NCBI RefSeq assembly: GCF_002157875.1
Contig: NZ_CP021376.1
Span: 2,706,501-2,770,500, forward strand
Direction of reading: 5' to 3'
Length of the DNA stretch: 64,000 nucleotides
From: Oceanisphaera avium
GTDB taxonomy: Bacteria; Pseudomonadota; Gammaproteobacteria; Enterobacterales; Aeromonadaceae
The notes beneath the pieces were generated by a model. That model was not told the DNA's origin. It was given only the letters and a program-made list of their open reading frames with translations, and made no database searches. A program made the position numbers and the translations under genes. Shown here piece after piece: positions 53,041 through 63,188 of the stretch. Every line of letters begins with the position of its first letter. Position 1 is the stretch's first letter.

Positions 53041-53767
53041 TGATGATGGGGTGAACGCGCTAGGCATTCATACTTTGAGCCGAGCGCTGGCTGAGTTTGC
53101 TGAAGTGGTGACAGTCGCGCCCGATCGCAATCGCAGTGGTGCGAGTCACTCCTTGACGCTTGAAGTGCCGCTGCGTATCGATAAAATTGATGCTAGTGGC
53201 TTTTATTCGGTTAAGGGTACCCCGACCGATTGTGTGCATTGGGCGGTCAATGGCTTATTAGATCCCGATCCCGATCTGGTGGTGGCAGGCATTAATCATG
53301 GTGCCAATTTAGGGGATGATGTGCTTTACTCGGGCACGGTGGCAGCGGCAACCGAGGGGCGCCATCTTGGTTTACCCTCTTTAGCAGTGTCTTTATGTGG
53401 ACAACGCTACTTTGAAACGGCCGCACACTACGCTTGTTTATTAGTACAAGGGCTGCTGCGGGCCCCTCTGGCTACCAACCAAATACTGAATGTCAATGTT
53501 CCCGACTTGCCCTTAAGCGAAATTCAAGGTATCAAAGTGACTCGTTTGGGTAATCGTCATCGCTGCGATCCAGTATTAAAAGAATTTGATCCTCGAGGGC
53601 GCGAAATTTATTGGATAGGCCCCCCCGGTGCCATGCAAGACGCAGGAGCAGGGACCGACTTTGATGCAATAGAAAGGGGATATGTGTCTATTACCCCGCT
53701 CACCATAGATATGACTGCCCATGGCAAGATGGCGGCGCTCGCCTGCTGGATAAAGGAAGTAGAGTAA
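53021..53767 (+). CDS. surE: 5'/3'-nucleotidase SurE
   Basis: SurE is a metal-dependent nucleotidase and exopolyphosphatase linked to stationary-phase survival. The 248 residues match the family. It begins [13 protein letters not shown] with the metal-binding Asp pair. [21 protein letters not shown] and [21 protein letters not shown] complete the active site. The start lies within truD, and pcm follows 2 bp after its stop. Confidence 0.97.
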   Translation: MKILVSNDDGVNALGIHTLSRALAEFAEVVTVAPDRNRSGASHSLTLEVPLRIDKIDASGFYSVKGTPTDCVHWAVNGLLDPDPDLVVAGINHGANLGDDVLYSGTVAAATEGRHLGLPSLAVSLCGQRYFETAAHYACLLVQGLLRAPLATNQILNVNVPDLPLSEIQGIKVTRLGNRHRCDPVLKEFDPRGREIYWIGPPGAMQDAGAGTDFDAIERGYVSITPLTIDMTAHGKMAALACWIKEVE

Positions 53768-53769
53768 AG

Positions 53770-54402
53770 GTGCTTACGTTAGCAGGACAGCGGCTTTATG
53801 ATTTGCTGCAACAACAAGGAATTAGTAACGAAAAGGTGCTGCATGCTATTGCCAGCTTACCGCGTGCGCAATTTGTCGATGAAGCTATGTCCCATAAAGT
53901 CTGGGATAATAGCGCCTTGCCCATTGGTTTTGGTCAAACTATTTCGCAGCCTTATATAGTGGCGCGCATGACGCAAACCTTGCTTGAACAAACTCCCTAT
54001 CCTAAGCGGGTGTTAGAAGTAGGCACCGGCTCTGGTTTTCAAACGGCGGTGTTAGCGCAATTAGTAGAGCAAGTCTTTACTATAGAGCGGATTAAATCTT
54101 TACAATACCAAGCGCGGCGGCGCTTACAGCGACTGGACTTATACAATGTCGCCACCAAACATGGTGATGGCTGGCAAGGTTGGGCAAGCAAAGCTCCCTT
54201 TGACGCTATTATGGTGACGGCGGCAGCCCAAGAAACACCACAAGCGCTGTTATCACAGTTAGCTGAGGGAGGACGCATGGTGATCCCTGTTGGCCAAGCC
54301 CAACAATCATTATGGTTATATCAGCGCCATGGCCACCAATTTACCCGTACCGAGCTTGAAGCGGTGCGTTTTGTTCCGTTAGTGAAAGGCGATCTTGAGT
54401 GA
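53770..54402 (+). CDS. pcm: Protein-L-isoaspartate O-methyltransferase Pcm
   Basis: Pcm methylates L-isoaspartyl residues in aged proteins so they can be repaired. The 210-residue protein has the SAM-binding motif [16 protein letters not shown] and the N-terminal [10 protein letters not shown] and [15 protein letters not shown] segments. The start is a GTG with AAAGG upstream. The stop overlaps the next start (GTGA). surE-pcm-nlpD-rpoS is the classical stationary-phase cluster. Confidence 0.96.
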   Translation: MLTLAGQRLYDLLQQQGISNEKVLHAIASLPRAQFVDEAMSHKVWDNSALPIGFGQTISQPYIVARMTQTLLEQTPYPKRVLEVGTGSGFQTAVLAQLVEQVFTIERIKSLQYQARRRLQRLDLYNVATKHGDGWQGWASKAPFDAIMVTAAAQETPQALLSQLAEGGRMVIPVGQAQQSLWLYQRHGHQFTRTELEAVRFVPLVKGDLE

Positions 54403-54980
54403 AAATTTTTTCTCGGTTATATCAACAGGTGATGATTTGGGCTTTGCATCGTCACGCGCCTGTGTATTTATCCGCTAATAGTTTTATTGAGTCTATTTTT
54501 TGGCCGATTCCTGTGGATGTAATGCTAGCGCCCATGACGCTCGCTAAACCACAACGAGCTTGGTTTTACGCCGCTTTAGCTACTTTTTTCTCGGTATTAG
54601 GCGCCGGCTTTGGTTATTGGCTGGGCTATGCCTTATGGGATCCGATTGTGGCGCCTTTTATTACCTCTATGGGTTATGAAGAAAAAATTGAGTTAGCAAA
54701 AGCGTGGTTTAATGAGTGGGGCATATGGGTTATTTTTATCGCCAGTTTCACCCCTATTCCTTATAAAGTGTTTACCGTTACCGCCGGTATGCTCAGCATG
54801 GCGTTTTTACCCTTTGTGTTAGTGTCTTTAGTGGGACGGGGCTTGCGCTTTTTCTTAGTGGCGGGCTTGATGAAGTGGGGCGGCGTTAAGATGGAAGCAA
54901 AGCTTATCCGCTATATCGATATTTTAGGTTGGCTATGTTTAATTGCCGCCGTGGTTGCTTACTTGTTGCTACGAAACTGA
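54399..54980 (+). CDS. yqaA: YqaA family DedA-like membrane protein
   Basis: This 193-residue inner-membrane protein is of the SNARE-associated/DedA-like group, with hydrophobic segments near 45-75, 110-135 and 165-190. The glycine-containing [14 protein letters not shown] and the [14 protein letters not shown] motif are typical. The GTG start overlaps the pcm stop, and its own stop overlaps the nlpD start. The function is not established. It is a regular insert between pcm and nlpD in this order of bacteria. Confidence 0.88.
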   Translation: MKIFSRLYQQVMIWALHRHAPVYLSANSFIESIFWPIPVDVMLAPMTLAKPQRAWFYAALATFFSVLGAGFGYWLGYALWDPIVAPFITSMGYEEKIELAKAWFNEWGIWVIFIASFTPIPYKVFTVTAGMLSMAFLPFVLVSLVGRGLRFFLVAGLMKWGGVKMEAKLIRYIDILGWLCLIAAVVAYLLLRN

Positions 54981-55954
54981 TGGGTAAGCAGGGCCGCATT
55001 TTCACGCTATTGGGTATCAATGTCTTGTTGATCACCTTGCTGAGTGCGTGCTCTGCTTCTCGTCCTGCGCCGGTAAAAGGCGTGCACGCCAGAGGCCAAA
55101 TTGCCGCTAATGGTAATCAATATGTGGTTGCTAAAGGCGATACTCTCTATTCTATTGCTTGGCAAGCCGGCACCGACGTACTAAGCCTAGCGCGTCATAA
55201 TCGTATTCACCCCCCTTATTCCATCTACTCAGGGCAAACACTGCGCATCGATGTACCCGGAGCTAAACGTGCTCACTATAAAGTACGCCGTGGCGATACG
55301 CTTAATAGCATTGCTCGAAAAACTAACCACAAGGTGGCTGACTTAGCGAGTTTAAATGGCTTAAGACCGCCTTATCGTATTTATGTCGGGCAAAGTTTAA
55401 CGCTGCATGGGCATGCTAGTCCTGCAACTCGCGCGCCCACTCGCAAAATAACAGTCGCGAGTACTACTGGCGCTCCCACCGCTAAAAAGACTGAGATCGC
55501 AAAACCTAAGACCTCGGTTGCACCTAAACCCGGAAAGGTATACGTTGGATCTGCTGCTCAAAAACAAGCAGCTACTAGCGGTGCCATTCAATGGCAATGG
55601 CCCACGAGTGGGCAAGTGATATCAGGCTTTTCATTAGCGGAAACCGGTAATAAAGGCATTGATATTAAAGGCAGTAGAGGGCAAGCCATCAAAGCCTCTG
55701 CAGCAGGAAAAGTCGTTTATGCAGGAAGCGGGCTACGTGGCTACGGCAATTTAATCATTATTAAACACAATGACGATTATTTGTCTGCTTATGCTCACAA
55801 TGAGGTGCTTAAAGTAAAAGAGCAGCAAGTGGTGAGTGCAGGGCAACACATAGCAGATATGGGAAGTAGTGACACCACAGATGTACGGTTACATTTTGAA
55901 ATCCGTCATCAGGGTTCATCGGTGAATCCAATGAGCTATTTGCCAAAAAGATAA
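54980..55954 (+). CDS. nlpD: Murein hydrolase activator lipoprotein NlpD, two LysM domains
   Basis: NlpD is an outer-membrane lipoprotein that activates the amidase AmiC at the division site. From the ATG at 54980 (overlapping the yqaA stop) it has 324 residues. The lipobox is LLSAC with Cys24. Two LysM domains (about 47-90 and 99-142) bind peptidoglycan; the enterobacterial protein has one. After a basic linker comes a LytM/M23 domain (about 225-318) with Asn224 where active enzymes have the first metal-ligand His, as in other NlpD proteins, so it activates rather than cuts. An in-frame ATG at 54929 would abolish the lipoprotein signal. rpoS promoters lie within nlpD in enterics. Confidence 0.94.
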   Translation: MGKQGRIFTLLGINVLLITLLSACSASRPAPVKGVHARGQIAANGNQYVVAKGDTLYSIAWQAGTDVLSLARHNRIHPPYSIYSGQTLRIDVPGAKRAHYKVRRGDTLNSIARKTNHKVADLASLNGLRPPYRIYVGQSLTLHGHASPATRAPTRKITVASTTGAPTAKKTEIAKPKTSVAPKPGKVYVGSAAQKQAATSGAIQWQWPTSGQVISGFSLAETGNKGIDIKGSRGQAIKASAAGKVVYAGSGLRGYGNLIIIKHNDDYLSAYAHNEVLKVKEQQVVSAGQHIADMGSSDTTDVRLHFEIRHQGSSVNPMSYLPKR

Positions 55955-55996
55955 CACCCGGGAGACAGGTAGTCCCCGGAACTAGGGAGAGTTACC

Positions 55997-56965
55997 ATGA
56001 GTCACAGTAAAGCATTAGCCCAAACAGATGACATGGAATTTCAGATTAATAGCGCAGTGGAAGCGAACATTAATCCGGATAAGCAAAGCATTGAAGCACC
56101 CGAAACCTCAAGTGCGACCAATAATCGAGCCCTTGATGTGACTCAGCTATATTTAGGGGAAATAGGTATCTCCCCTTTACTAACTGCCGAAGAAGAAGTG
56201 CTTTATGCTCGACGCGCCTTGCGCGGGGATTTAGTGGCGCGAAAGCGCATGATAGAGTCTAATCTGCGATTAGTGGTCAAGATCTCTCGACGCTATAACA
56301 ATCGCGGTTTAGCGCTGTTGGATCTGATTGAAGAGGGCAACCTTGGTCTGATCCGCGCCGTAGAAAAATTTGATCCTGAACGCGGTTTTCGTTTTTCTAC
56401 CTATGCCACTTGGTGGATACGCCAAACTATAGAGCGTGCCATCATGAACCAAACTCGCACTATTCGCCTGCCTATACATGTTGTTAAAGAGCTTAATGTG
56501 TATTTACGCACCGCCCGCGAATTAGCACAACGCCTTGATCATGAACCCACCGCCGAAGACATTGCCGCTGCGCTCGATAAACCAGTAAGCGATGTCTCTC
56601 GTATGCTAAAGCTGAATGAAAAAGTGAGCTCGGTAGACACGCCTATTGGGGGTGAGGGTGACAAGGCGCTGTTGGATGTGATTGCCGATGAGAATGACAG
56701 CAATCCCGAGACTGAGCTGCAAAATAACGATATTAATAATAGCTTAGTAGACTGGTTAGGTGAGCTGAATGCGAAGCAGCGAGAAGTGTTAGCGCGCCGC
56801 TTTGGCCTATTAGGCTATGAAGCTTCCACCCTTGAGCATGTAGGCCAAGAAATTGGTCTAACTCGTGAGCGAGTGCGCCAAATTCAAGTAGAAGCGCTGC
56901 GTCGTTTAAAAGAAATAGTGACCCAGCAAGGGCTGTGTGTAGATACTCTCTTTTATACAGAGTAA
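55997..56965 (+). CDS. rpoS: RNA polymerase sigma factor RpoS
   Basis: RpoS is the stationary-phase and general stress sigma factor. The 322 residues match the family. Region 1.2 ([20 protein letters not shown]), region 2 ([17 protein letters not shown]) and the region 4.2 helix-turn-helix ([19 protein letters not shown]) are all clear. GGGAGAG lies upstream of the ATG. The 42-bp gap after nlpD holds an imperfect CCGGG/CCCGG hairpin near 55958-55980 that may shape the leader. It is convergent with mutS. Confidence 0.97.
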   Translation: MSHSKALAQTDDMEFQINSAVEANINPDKQSIEAPETSSATNNRALDVTQLYLGEIGISPLLTAEEEVLYARRALRGDLVARKRMIESNLRLVVKISRRYNNRGLALLDLIEEGNLGLIRAVEKFDPERGFRFSTYATWWIRQTIERAIMNQTRTIRLPIHVVKELNVYLRTARELAQRLDHEPTAEDIAAALDKPVSDVSRMLKLNEKVSSVDTPIGGEGDKALLDVIADENDSNPETELQNNDINNSLVDWLGELNAKQREVLARRFGLLGYEASTLEHVGQEIGLTRERVRQIQVEALRRLKEIVTQQGLCVDTLFYTE

Positions 56966-56991
56966 TGCACTTCCCCTTTTAGCCTAATATT

Positions 56992-57019
56992 AAAAAGCCC
57001 ATCCTAGTGAGGGGCTTTT
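56992..57019. terminator. Bidirectional terminator between rpoS and mutS
   Basis: AAAAGCCC pairs with GGGCTTTT across a loop of about 11 nt, with A-rich and T-rich flanks. It serves the convergent rpoS and mutS genes. Confidence 0.8.
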
Positions 57020-57039
57020 GCTGTAATGGCGTTGAGTTT

Positions 57040-59652
57040 TTAAGCTAATTTGCGCTGTTCTTTTAATTGATAAAGTAAAGTGAGCGCTTGGCGGGGAGAT
57101 AAGTCATCCGGCTCTATGTCATCGAGCAAGGCCAGTGCTGCATGTAGCGGTGGCTCTTCAAATAATGCTAACGAGCCTTGAGCTGCGGTTGCGCCACCTT
57201 TTTTACTTGGCTGTACTTTCTTTGCCTTAGTGTGTTCAGCCGCGACTAAGTGGGTGCCTGTTTCTAGTTCCGCTAACTTAGTGCGTGCTAAAGCCAGCAC
57301 TTTTTTGGGCACACCGGCCAGTGCCGCTACTTGTAATCCATAAGAACGACTAGCTGCACCCTCTTGTACTGTGTGCATAAAAGCAATGCTATCTTCATGC
57401 TCTAATGCATCCAAGTGGACATTAACCACGCCTGCCCACAGTCCCGCCAGCTCAGTAAGCTCAAAATAATGAGTCGCAAACAGAGTATAAGCATGCAACT
57501 GATTAGCTAAAGCATCCGCACAAGCCCAAGCGAGTGCTAGGCCATCGTAAGTGCTGGTGCCTCTGCCAATTTCATCCATTAATACCAAACTGTCTGCAGT
57601 GGCGTTATTTAAAATATTTGCCGTTTCGGTCATTTCTACCATAAATGTAGAGCGACCAGAGGCGAGATCATCCGAGGCGCCAATACGGGTAAAAATTCTA
57701 TCTATATTACCAATGCGCGCTTGCTCTGCCGGTACAAAAGAGCCCATATAAGCCATTAATACGATCAGCGCAGTTTGGCGCATATACGTGGACTTACCAC
57801 CCATATTAGGACCCGTGATCAGTAGCATCTTGCGTTGCTCAGACATCTGCAAGGGGTTAGCAATAAAGGGTTCGCTCATCACTTGCTCCACCACAGGGTG
57901 GCGACCAGCTTGAATATCAATAACGCGCTCTGTGGTCAGTGTGGGTCGACAGTAGCCTAAGTTTTCGGCGCGCTCGGCTAAGTTAGCAAATACATCCAGC
58001 TCAGCGAGTGCATGAGCTGTGTGCTGCAAGGGCTTAAGCTTGGCTAATAAGGTGTCTAGCAGTTGCTCGTAAAGCTTCTTTTCTAAGGCTAATCCTTTAC
58101 CCTGAGCATTAAGTACTTTGTCTTCATATTCTTTTAATTCGGGAATAATAAAGCGTTCGTTATTTTTTAAGGTTTGGCGACGGACATAATGCAGCGGCAC
58201 TTGCTCGGCACTGGCGCGACTCACTTCAATATAAAAGCCATGCACGCGGTTATAGGCCACTTTTAAAGTGCTGATACCGGTGGCGGCTTTTTCTCTGGCT
58301 TCTAAGGCGGCTAAATAACGGTGGGCGCCGGCGGCTAATTCCCGTAATTCATCAAGCTCTGCATTAAAGCCATCGCGGATCACGCCGCCATCGCGAATTA
58401 ATACCGGCGGCGTGTCTACTATGGCGTGTTCTAATAATTCGGCTAAGTCAGGATATTGGCTAATAGTGTGAGCGAGAGCCGTTAAGCAGGCGCCATTGGC
58501 GCCGATAAGTTGCTGTTGAATATCTGGCAGTGCTTGTAGTGCACTGCGCAAGCGACTTAAGTCCCTAGGGCGTGCTGAGCGTAGTGCGAGTCTTGCCAAG
58601 GCACGTTCCATATCACCCACTTGGCGAAGTGGCGCGCGCAAGTCTTCAAAACGGGCTTGTGCTATTAATAATGCAATGCTGTCTTGGCGGCGAGTGAGGG
58701 TGTCTAAATTACGACTGGGTTGATGGATCCAGCGTTTTAATAACCGACTGCCCATTGGGGTGGCGGTATTATCTAAAACTTCGGCCAGCGTATTTTCTAG
58801 AGTGCCTGAGAGGTTGAGAGTCAGCTCTAAGTTGCGGCGTGTTGCGGCATCCATCACCACCATATCTTGGCTGCGCTCTAAACTAATGTGGTTAATATGG
58901 GGCAGGGCGCTACGTTGGGTGTCTTTAACATATTGCAACACACAGCCTGCCGCACCCAGCGCACTACAGGCTTGCTCGACGCCAAAGCCAATTAAATCCC
59001 GAGTACCAAATTGTTGGCATAACAGCGTGCGTGCCGTCTCTAAATCAAACTCCCAAACGGGTCGTCTGCGTAAGCTTTTTCGACTTTCTATGGTGCTAAA
59101 ATAGGCAAAATCTTCTGGGTATAAGAGCTCTGCGGGCTGAGTGCGTTGTAATTCTGCGGCTAAGGCTTCTACTGAGCTAAATTGATTTAGTACAAAGCGC
59201 CCCGTGCTCACATCTAATATGGCATAACCAAACTGCTGACCATCGTGATAGATAGCGGCTAAGCAATTATCTTGGCGCTCAACTAATAATGCTTCATCTG
59301 ATAGCGTGCCCGGCGTAATAATGCGCACCACCTGGCGTTCCATTGGTCCTTTACTCGTTCCTGGATCGCCAATTTGCTCACAAATAGCCACCGACTCACC
59401 CATTTGTACTAGCCGTGCTAAATAGCCCTCGGCGGCATGGTGAGGCACGCCTGCCATAGGAATTGCTTGACCACCGGATTTACCCCGCTGAGTGAGCGAA
59501 ATATCCAGTAAGCGTGAGGCTTTTTTTGCATCATCAAAAAATAACTCATAAAAGTCACCCATGCGATAAAACAGCAAAATATCCGGATGCTGCGCCTTTA
59601 AGGCGAGGTATTGCACCATCATGGGAGTATGAGTAACTTTTTCTTGATTCAT
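57040..59652 (-). CDS. mutS: DNA mismatch repair protein MutS
   Basis: MutS recognises mismatches as a dimer and starts methyl-directed repair. The 870 residues fit the family. The mismatch-binding Phe-x-Glu is in [12 protein letters not shown] near residue 35. The clamp and lever domains follow, then the ATPase with Walker [10 protein letters not shown], Walker [24 protein letters not shown] and [10 protein letters not shown]. The C-terminal [15 protein letters not shown] is the tetramer/beta-clamp region. The reading frame is intact, so the strain should be repair proficient for this gene. Confidence 0.98.
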   Translation of the reverse strand: MNQEKVTHTPMMVQYLALKAQHPDILLFYRMGDFYELFFDDAKKASRLLDISLTQRGKSGGQAIPMAGVPHHAAEGYLARLVQMGESVAICEQIGDPGTSKGPMERQVVRIITPGTLSDEALLVERQDNCLAAIYHDGQQFGYAILDVSTGRFVLNQFSSVEALAAELQRTQPAELLYPEDFAYFSTIESRKSLRRRPVWEFDLETARTLLCQQFGTRDLIGFGVEQACSALGAAGCVLQYVKDTQRSALPHINHISLERSQDMVVMDAATRRNLELTLNLSGTLENTLAEVLDNTATPMGSRLLKRWIHQPSRNLDTLTRRQDSIALLIAQARFEDLRAPLRQVGDMERALARLALRSARPRDLSRLRSALQALPDIQQQLIGANGACLTALAHTISQYPDLAELLEHAIVDTPPVLIRDGGVIRDGFNAELDELRELAAGAHRYLAALEAREKAATGISTLKVAYNRVHGFYIEVSRASAEQVPLHYVRRQTLKNNERFIIPELKEYEDKVLNAQGKGLALEKKLYEQLLDTLLAKLKPLQHTAHALAELDVFANLAERAENLGYCRPTLTTERVIDIQAGRHPVVEQVMSEPFIANPLQMSEQRKMLLITGPNMGGKSTYMRQTALIVLMAYMGSFVPAEQARIGNIDRIFTRIGASDDLASGRSTFMVEMTETANILNNATADSLVLMDEIGRGTSTYDGLALAWACADALANQLHAYTLFATHYFELTELAGLWAGVVNVHLDALEHEDSIAFMHTVQEGAASRSYGLQVAALAGVPKKVLALARTKLAELETGTHLVAAEHTKAKKVQPSKKGGATAAQGSLALFEEPPLHAALALLDDIEPDDLSPRQALTLLYQLKEQRKLA

Positions 59653-59939
59653 ATTAAAATCAATGCCTTATATCTTGATGATTCGAACATAATGACTAAA
59701 TTTTAAATTGTTTTTTAGTCGATAGCATCAGCCAAACGAGTGCGCATTGTAGCAGTAACCGAGTTTGAAGGCATAGCCAGTCCAAGGCGCTAACACAACC
59801 TCGTCTCTCTCATCATTTACTATTGCGAGCGATGCTTTTAAAAAGTAGTATCCATAATGCATGATATAAGTGGTGAGTCCTCTTACTTTATTGCTGACAC
59901 AGTGGGTTCATCTTCTTTACTTCGCTTTAAGGTATCGCC

Positions 59940-60211
59940 ATGACTATCGAAACAGATTCCCCTGAATACGATTTTTATCCGTTTGATGCTCGCGCTATTA
60001 GTCCTCGTTTTCGCCACGCCGCTATTTTCGGTGCGCTAGAAGCCTTGCAACAAGGTGAGGCGATGCGCTTTGTTAATGATCACGACCCCATTCCCTTGCT
60101 TGGACAAATGAAGCAGCGCTATGGCGATGCCGTACAGGTGATTTATCAGCAGCGAGCCCCGGTGCCATCATGATCGATTTTTTAGTAGTCGGTAACGAGG
60201 AGGCAAGATGA
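59940..60211 (+). CDS. DUF2249 domain protein, apparent frameshift near the 3' end
   Basis: As written, the frame ends at TGA 60171-60173 after 77 residues (QQRAPVPS). The DUF2249 features are intact: an opening FDAR motif, FGALEALQQGEAMRFVNDHDPIPLL, then the RYGDAVQVIYQQR strand. One extra base in the C-run at 60157-60160 would instead continue as PGAIMIDFLVVGNEEAR and stop at TGA 60209-60211. That ending looks like the last beta-strand of the family and makes a 4-bp ATGA overlap with the next gene. I therefore think the true product is about 90 residues. DUF2249 proteins often accompany nitrogen-oxide or hemerythrin genes; function unknown here. Confidence 0.7.
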
Positions 60212-60818
60212 CAACTCCCGCGTTTTTGCACAGGTCCCCCCCCTTCGCGTATATGATGGCCTAGCCCAACTACTGGGTGCATCCAGTGATGGGGTGCTTG
60301 AATATTGCTATCTTGATGCCGTGCGACTCGCCGGACATTCTTGTCCAACGGTGGCCGGGGCTTGGTTGTGTACGGTGGCCGCATTAAAAAATTTATATGG
60401 TGAGCAGCTGCCAGAGCGTGGCGGTGTTAGTGTATATATGGATGAGGTAGAAGACGCAGGCGTGACCGGTGTTATCGCTCAAGTTGTTACTCTGCTTACT
60501 GGGGCCACGGCTGCTAATGGCTTTAAAGGCTTAGCCGGTCGCTATGCCCGTAATAATTTATTGCATTACGCCAGCGAAGGCGTGCAGGGCATGGTATTTC
60601 GTCGTAACGATACCGGCCAACAAGTGGCCGTGAGTCTAGATCTTAGCTCAGTACCTGCCGAGCCTGCACAACACACTTTGATCCCCTTAATCCTCTCGGG
60701 CCAAGCCACCAGCGAGCAAGAACAAGAATTTGGCCGACTCTGGCAAAATAGAGTCCAGCGGTTACTGCTCGAACACGCCAATGATCCTGAAGTGGTACAA
60801 GTCACAGCACTCGCTTAA
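60208..60818 (+). pseudogene. FmdE-like protein, apparent single-base frameshift near the start
   Basis: GAGGAGG lies just before an ATG at 60208 that opens MTTPAF, but this frame stops at TAG 60261-60263. From about 60228 a different frame reads AQVPPLRVYDGLAQLLGASS and continues unbroken to TAA 60816-60818 (the ATG-less remainder opens with GTG at 60294). One additional T in the run at 60223-60227 joins them into about 204 residues. The body contains LAGHSCPTVAGAW, the cysteine/histidine motif of FmdE-type domains. It could be a sequencing error, a decayed gene or a slip-prone tract. The alternative is a shortened protein from the GTG at 60294. Confidence 0.7.
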
Positions 60819-60905
60819 TCGCTCAACGGTAACCAAGACGCTCCCGCCACTAGTTTGTACGCCACCTTATTTAGCGTGGCGTGCAGCATCAGCCAATACT
60901 CAAAT

Positions 60906-61946
60906 TTAGGTGTTAGCGCTGTTAGTTTTTAGCTCGGTGCTCTCATACAGCTCGCGCATTTGCTGCGTTTGCTCGATGATAGCCTCGCGCCAGCTACTGG
61001 GTTTCAATACTTGAATGCGCGCACCAAAGCCTAAGATCCACCATTGGGTTTGTTGATCGTTGGGCACAGTGGCGGTAAGAGTGACCCAGCCGTTAGCGTC
61101 AGGTTTAGATAATACTTGCTGTTGGCTAATGGGCGTTTCTGCTAATAGCCATGCCATTGCCTTATCAATTTTTGCCACTAGTTCAGTAGCTTGCTCTGCT
61201 AGCGGGTAACCAAAAGCGCCTTCGGCAATATACTTTTCCACACTAAAGTTAAGCTGGTTGTTATAGGGCACAGCGCTAGCACTTAGCGCTTGAATACGAT
61301 GCAGTGCGAATTGACGAACATCGTCATAATCATTCACGGTCGCTAATAAATAACTGACACTATGGCGTACCACTAAGCCTTGCGGGTGTAGGGTAAATGA
61401 TTTCACTTCCTCTTGCTGGCGGCTTAAATACTGTACCTCTATAGCATGGCGCTCTAGCAGCGCATCGCTCACGCCTTGCCAGATAGCGGGCAAGATAACG
61501 GCGGGTAATAATGCTTTGCCATTAGGAATAGCGCGCACTTGGTGAGGCCAGTTAGCGTAGCCATTTTCTTGGAGACCATTAAGTAGTTTACGCGCACCTT
61601 CAAATTGCGCGCTCAAACGGTCAATGGCAATTTGGGGCAAAAGGCTTTTTAAATATTCTTCAGCTAGCACCAAAGTGAGTGCTGTGGCCGTATCGAGCGC
61701 AGGTAAATTACTTTTGTAGTTGGCATCAAATGACCAGCGATAAGGGCGCGACTGGTCGTTACATTGCAACGGAAAATAGAGCGACATTTTGTCGAGATCG
61801 CGCTGAATTGAACGTAAATTTACTTGAAATCCGCGCTCAGCGAGTAAGTCACGCAGTGTGGTGGTGGCTTTAAAATGCGGTGCTCGTGGGATCAGCTGCA
61901 ACATAGTGATATAGCGAATGAGCGTGTCGTGTTGCGAGGCCATCAT
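60906..61946 (-). CDS. WYL-domain transcriptional regulator
   Basis: This 346-residue protein has an N-terminal winged helix-turn-helix (about residues 10-60; TTTLRDLLAERGFQVNLRSIQRDLDKM) and a central WYL domain (about 145-220; AIEVQYLSRQQEE, LHPQGLVVRHSVSYLLATV). A C-terminal WCX-like extension follows (about 235-335). WYL domains sense nucleic-acid-type ligands, and such proteins often regulate stress or defence genes, but no defence gene is adjacent. It is downstream of, and on the same strand as, a small AAA ATPase gene, 186 bp away. Two consecutive ATGs open the frame. Confidence 0.85.
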   Translation of the reverse strand: MMASQHDTLIRYITMLQLIPRAPHFKATTTLRDLLAERGFQVNLRSIQRDLDKMSLYFPLQCNDQSRPYRWSFDANYKSNLPALDTATALTLVLAEEYLKSLLPQIAIDRLSAQFEGARKLLNGLQENGYANWPHQVRAIPNGKALLPAVILPAIWQGVSDALLERHAIEVQYLSRQQEEVKSFTLHPQGLVVRHSVSYLLATVNDYDDVRQFALHRIQALSASAVPYNNQLNFSVEKYIAEGAFGYPLAEQATELVAKIDKAMAWLLAETPISQQQVLSKPDANGWVTLTATVPNDQQTQWWILGFGARIQVLKPSSWREAIIEQTQQMRELYESTELKTNSANT

Positions 61947-62132
61947 TTTCCTTAGACAAGCGTGAAGGGGAGCGCGCTTTTAACTATGAATAGTCACTAT
62001 TGCTTTGGGGCTCGAACTTATCGGTGTTCTTCTGTGACCCACATAATAAAGCTGCGCAGCAAACAGGTGTTTGGCTGTAGTTATCTTTAATACTGCGTTA
62101 GATTTTGGCTTAAGCTCTTTGCTGCCCATTAT

Positions 62133-62924
62133 TTAGACTAGAAAATCTAGCGATTTATTTTGAGTGACAGTTTTTAAGCTGTGCTCTTGTTGTAAACCCG
62201 CCAATAAGCTCTCTGGGCTAAGGGGTTTACCTATAAGCTGATGCTGGTGCACTACTTTGGCAAAATCTCTAGGCGTTAAATTTCTTAATGTTTCTAACGT
62301 ACAATAAAGATGGCTGACCCTTTGCTCATAAAAGTGTTGCTGCAAACTCAAGCCAAGTTGCATATTAAAATAGCGCCATGCTTGTTCTGCATTAAAGTAA
62401 TGAAAGCCAATCTTAAAATCAAAGCCAGATAAAAGGGCGCTATTTATCGACGTCATATCATGAGCCGTCATTACTACCACAGTGTTAGTTTGCGCTACTT
62501 GTATTAATAACTCGTTGATCTGGCTCACTGTATCGTGACCACTTTGACTCGCATAATTAAATAAACATTCTGCTTGCTCAATTAACAATAAAGCATCGCT
62601 TGCTTCAGCTAGTGCCATAGCGAGTTTTTCCACGCCTGCGCCTAAGTGAGGTTCAATAAGAGTAGAAGCATGTTTAGTAATAAATGGCGTATTAAGAGCG
62701 GCGGCTAAATGATGAGCCAAGGCCGTTTTGCCAGAGCCAGCAGCGCCAAACAAACAGAGTCGCCCCCTCTTACTACGAGTGATGTGCTCTATCATAGGAG
62801 CTAATGGCATATCTGTGGCACACAGTGCGGGATTGAATAAGCAAGGCGTAATGGACTGATTTAAACGCCGCCAGCGAAAACCTAGTGCCTGATATAAATT
62901 AGCTGATAAGTCTTTCATTACCAC
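62133..62924 (-). CDS. Small AAA-family ATPase with degenerate catalytic motifs
   Basis: This 263-residue protein has one AAA domain. Walker A is GAAGSGKTAL (60-69). The Walker B equivalent ALLLIEQAE has Glu116-Gln117 where the usual pair is Asp-Glu. The sensor-1 region reads VVVMTAHD, and the arginine-finger stretch reads LLSGFDFKIGF, without the expected Arg. The C-terminal LTPRDFAKVVHQHQL...LLAGLQQEHSLK resembles the end of larger AAA proteins with an extra N-terminal region, which is absent here. ATP binding is plausible and hydrolysis doubtful. The start could be Met3 rather than Met1. The function is unknown. Confidence 0.7.
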   Translation of the reverse strand: MVMKDLSANLYQALGFRWRRLNQSITPCLFNPALCATDMPLAPMIEHITRSKRGRLCLFGAAGSGKTALAHHLAAALNTPFITKHASTLIEPHLGAGVEKLAMALAEASDALLLIEQAECLFNYASQSGHDTVSQINELLIQVAQTNTVVVMTAHDMTSINSALLSGFDFKIGFHYFNAEQAWRYFNMQLGLSLQQHFYEQRVSHLYCTLETLRNLTPRDFAKVVHQHQLIGKPLSPESLLAGLQQEHSLKTVTQNKSLDFLV

Positions 62925-63188
62925 CTCTTGTTTGTGATTTGCTAACTGGGTTGCTAAAGCCTTAACGGTGCCCTACCTGAATAAGGCAAGGTGCGTGTAG
63001 TCAATATTTAGCAAGGGTGATGGCGTTAAGCATTGATGAGCGCCAGTGAGTGAAGCTATTACCATACCGCCTCATGCGACAGCTGGTGTCGCCAGTTAAT
63101 ATGAGCAAACTCACTGCTAGGGGAGGGGGCTGCGAGCGCAAAAGAGAGTGAGCAATGCTAAACTGACGCTTTTTCACGGGATAACCAG

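Noticed and set aside
59653..59939. ATGCAT element near 59857 considered as an NsrR or FNR-type site for the DUF2249 gene
   Set aside because: The flanks do not match either consensus well enough.
60169..60211. 13-codon mini-frame between the DUF2249 and FmdE-like genes (MIDFLVV...)
   Set aside because: It is better explained as the true 3' end of the DUF2249 gene after a one-base correction in the C-run.
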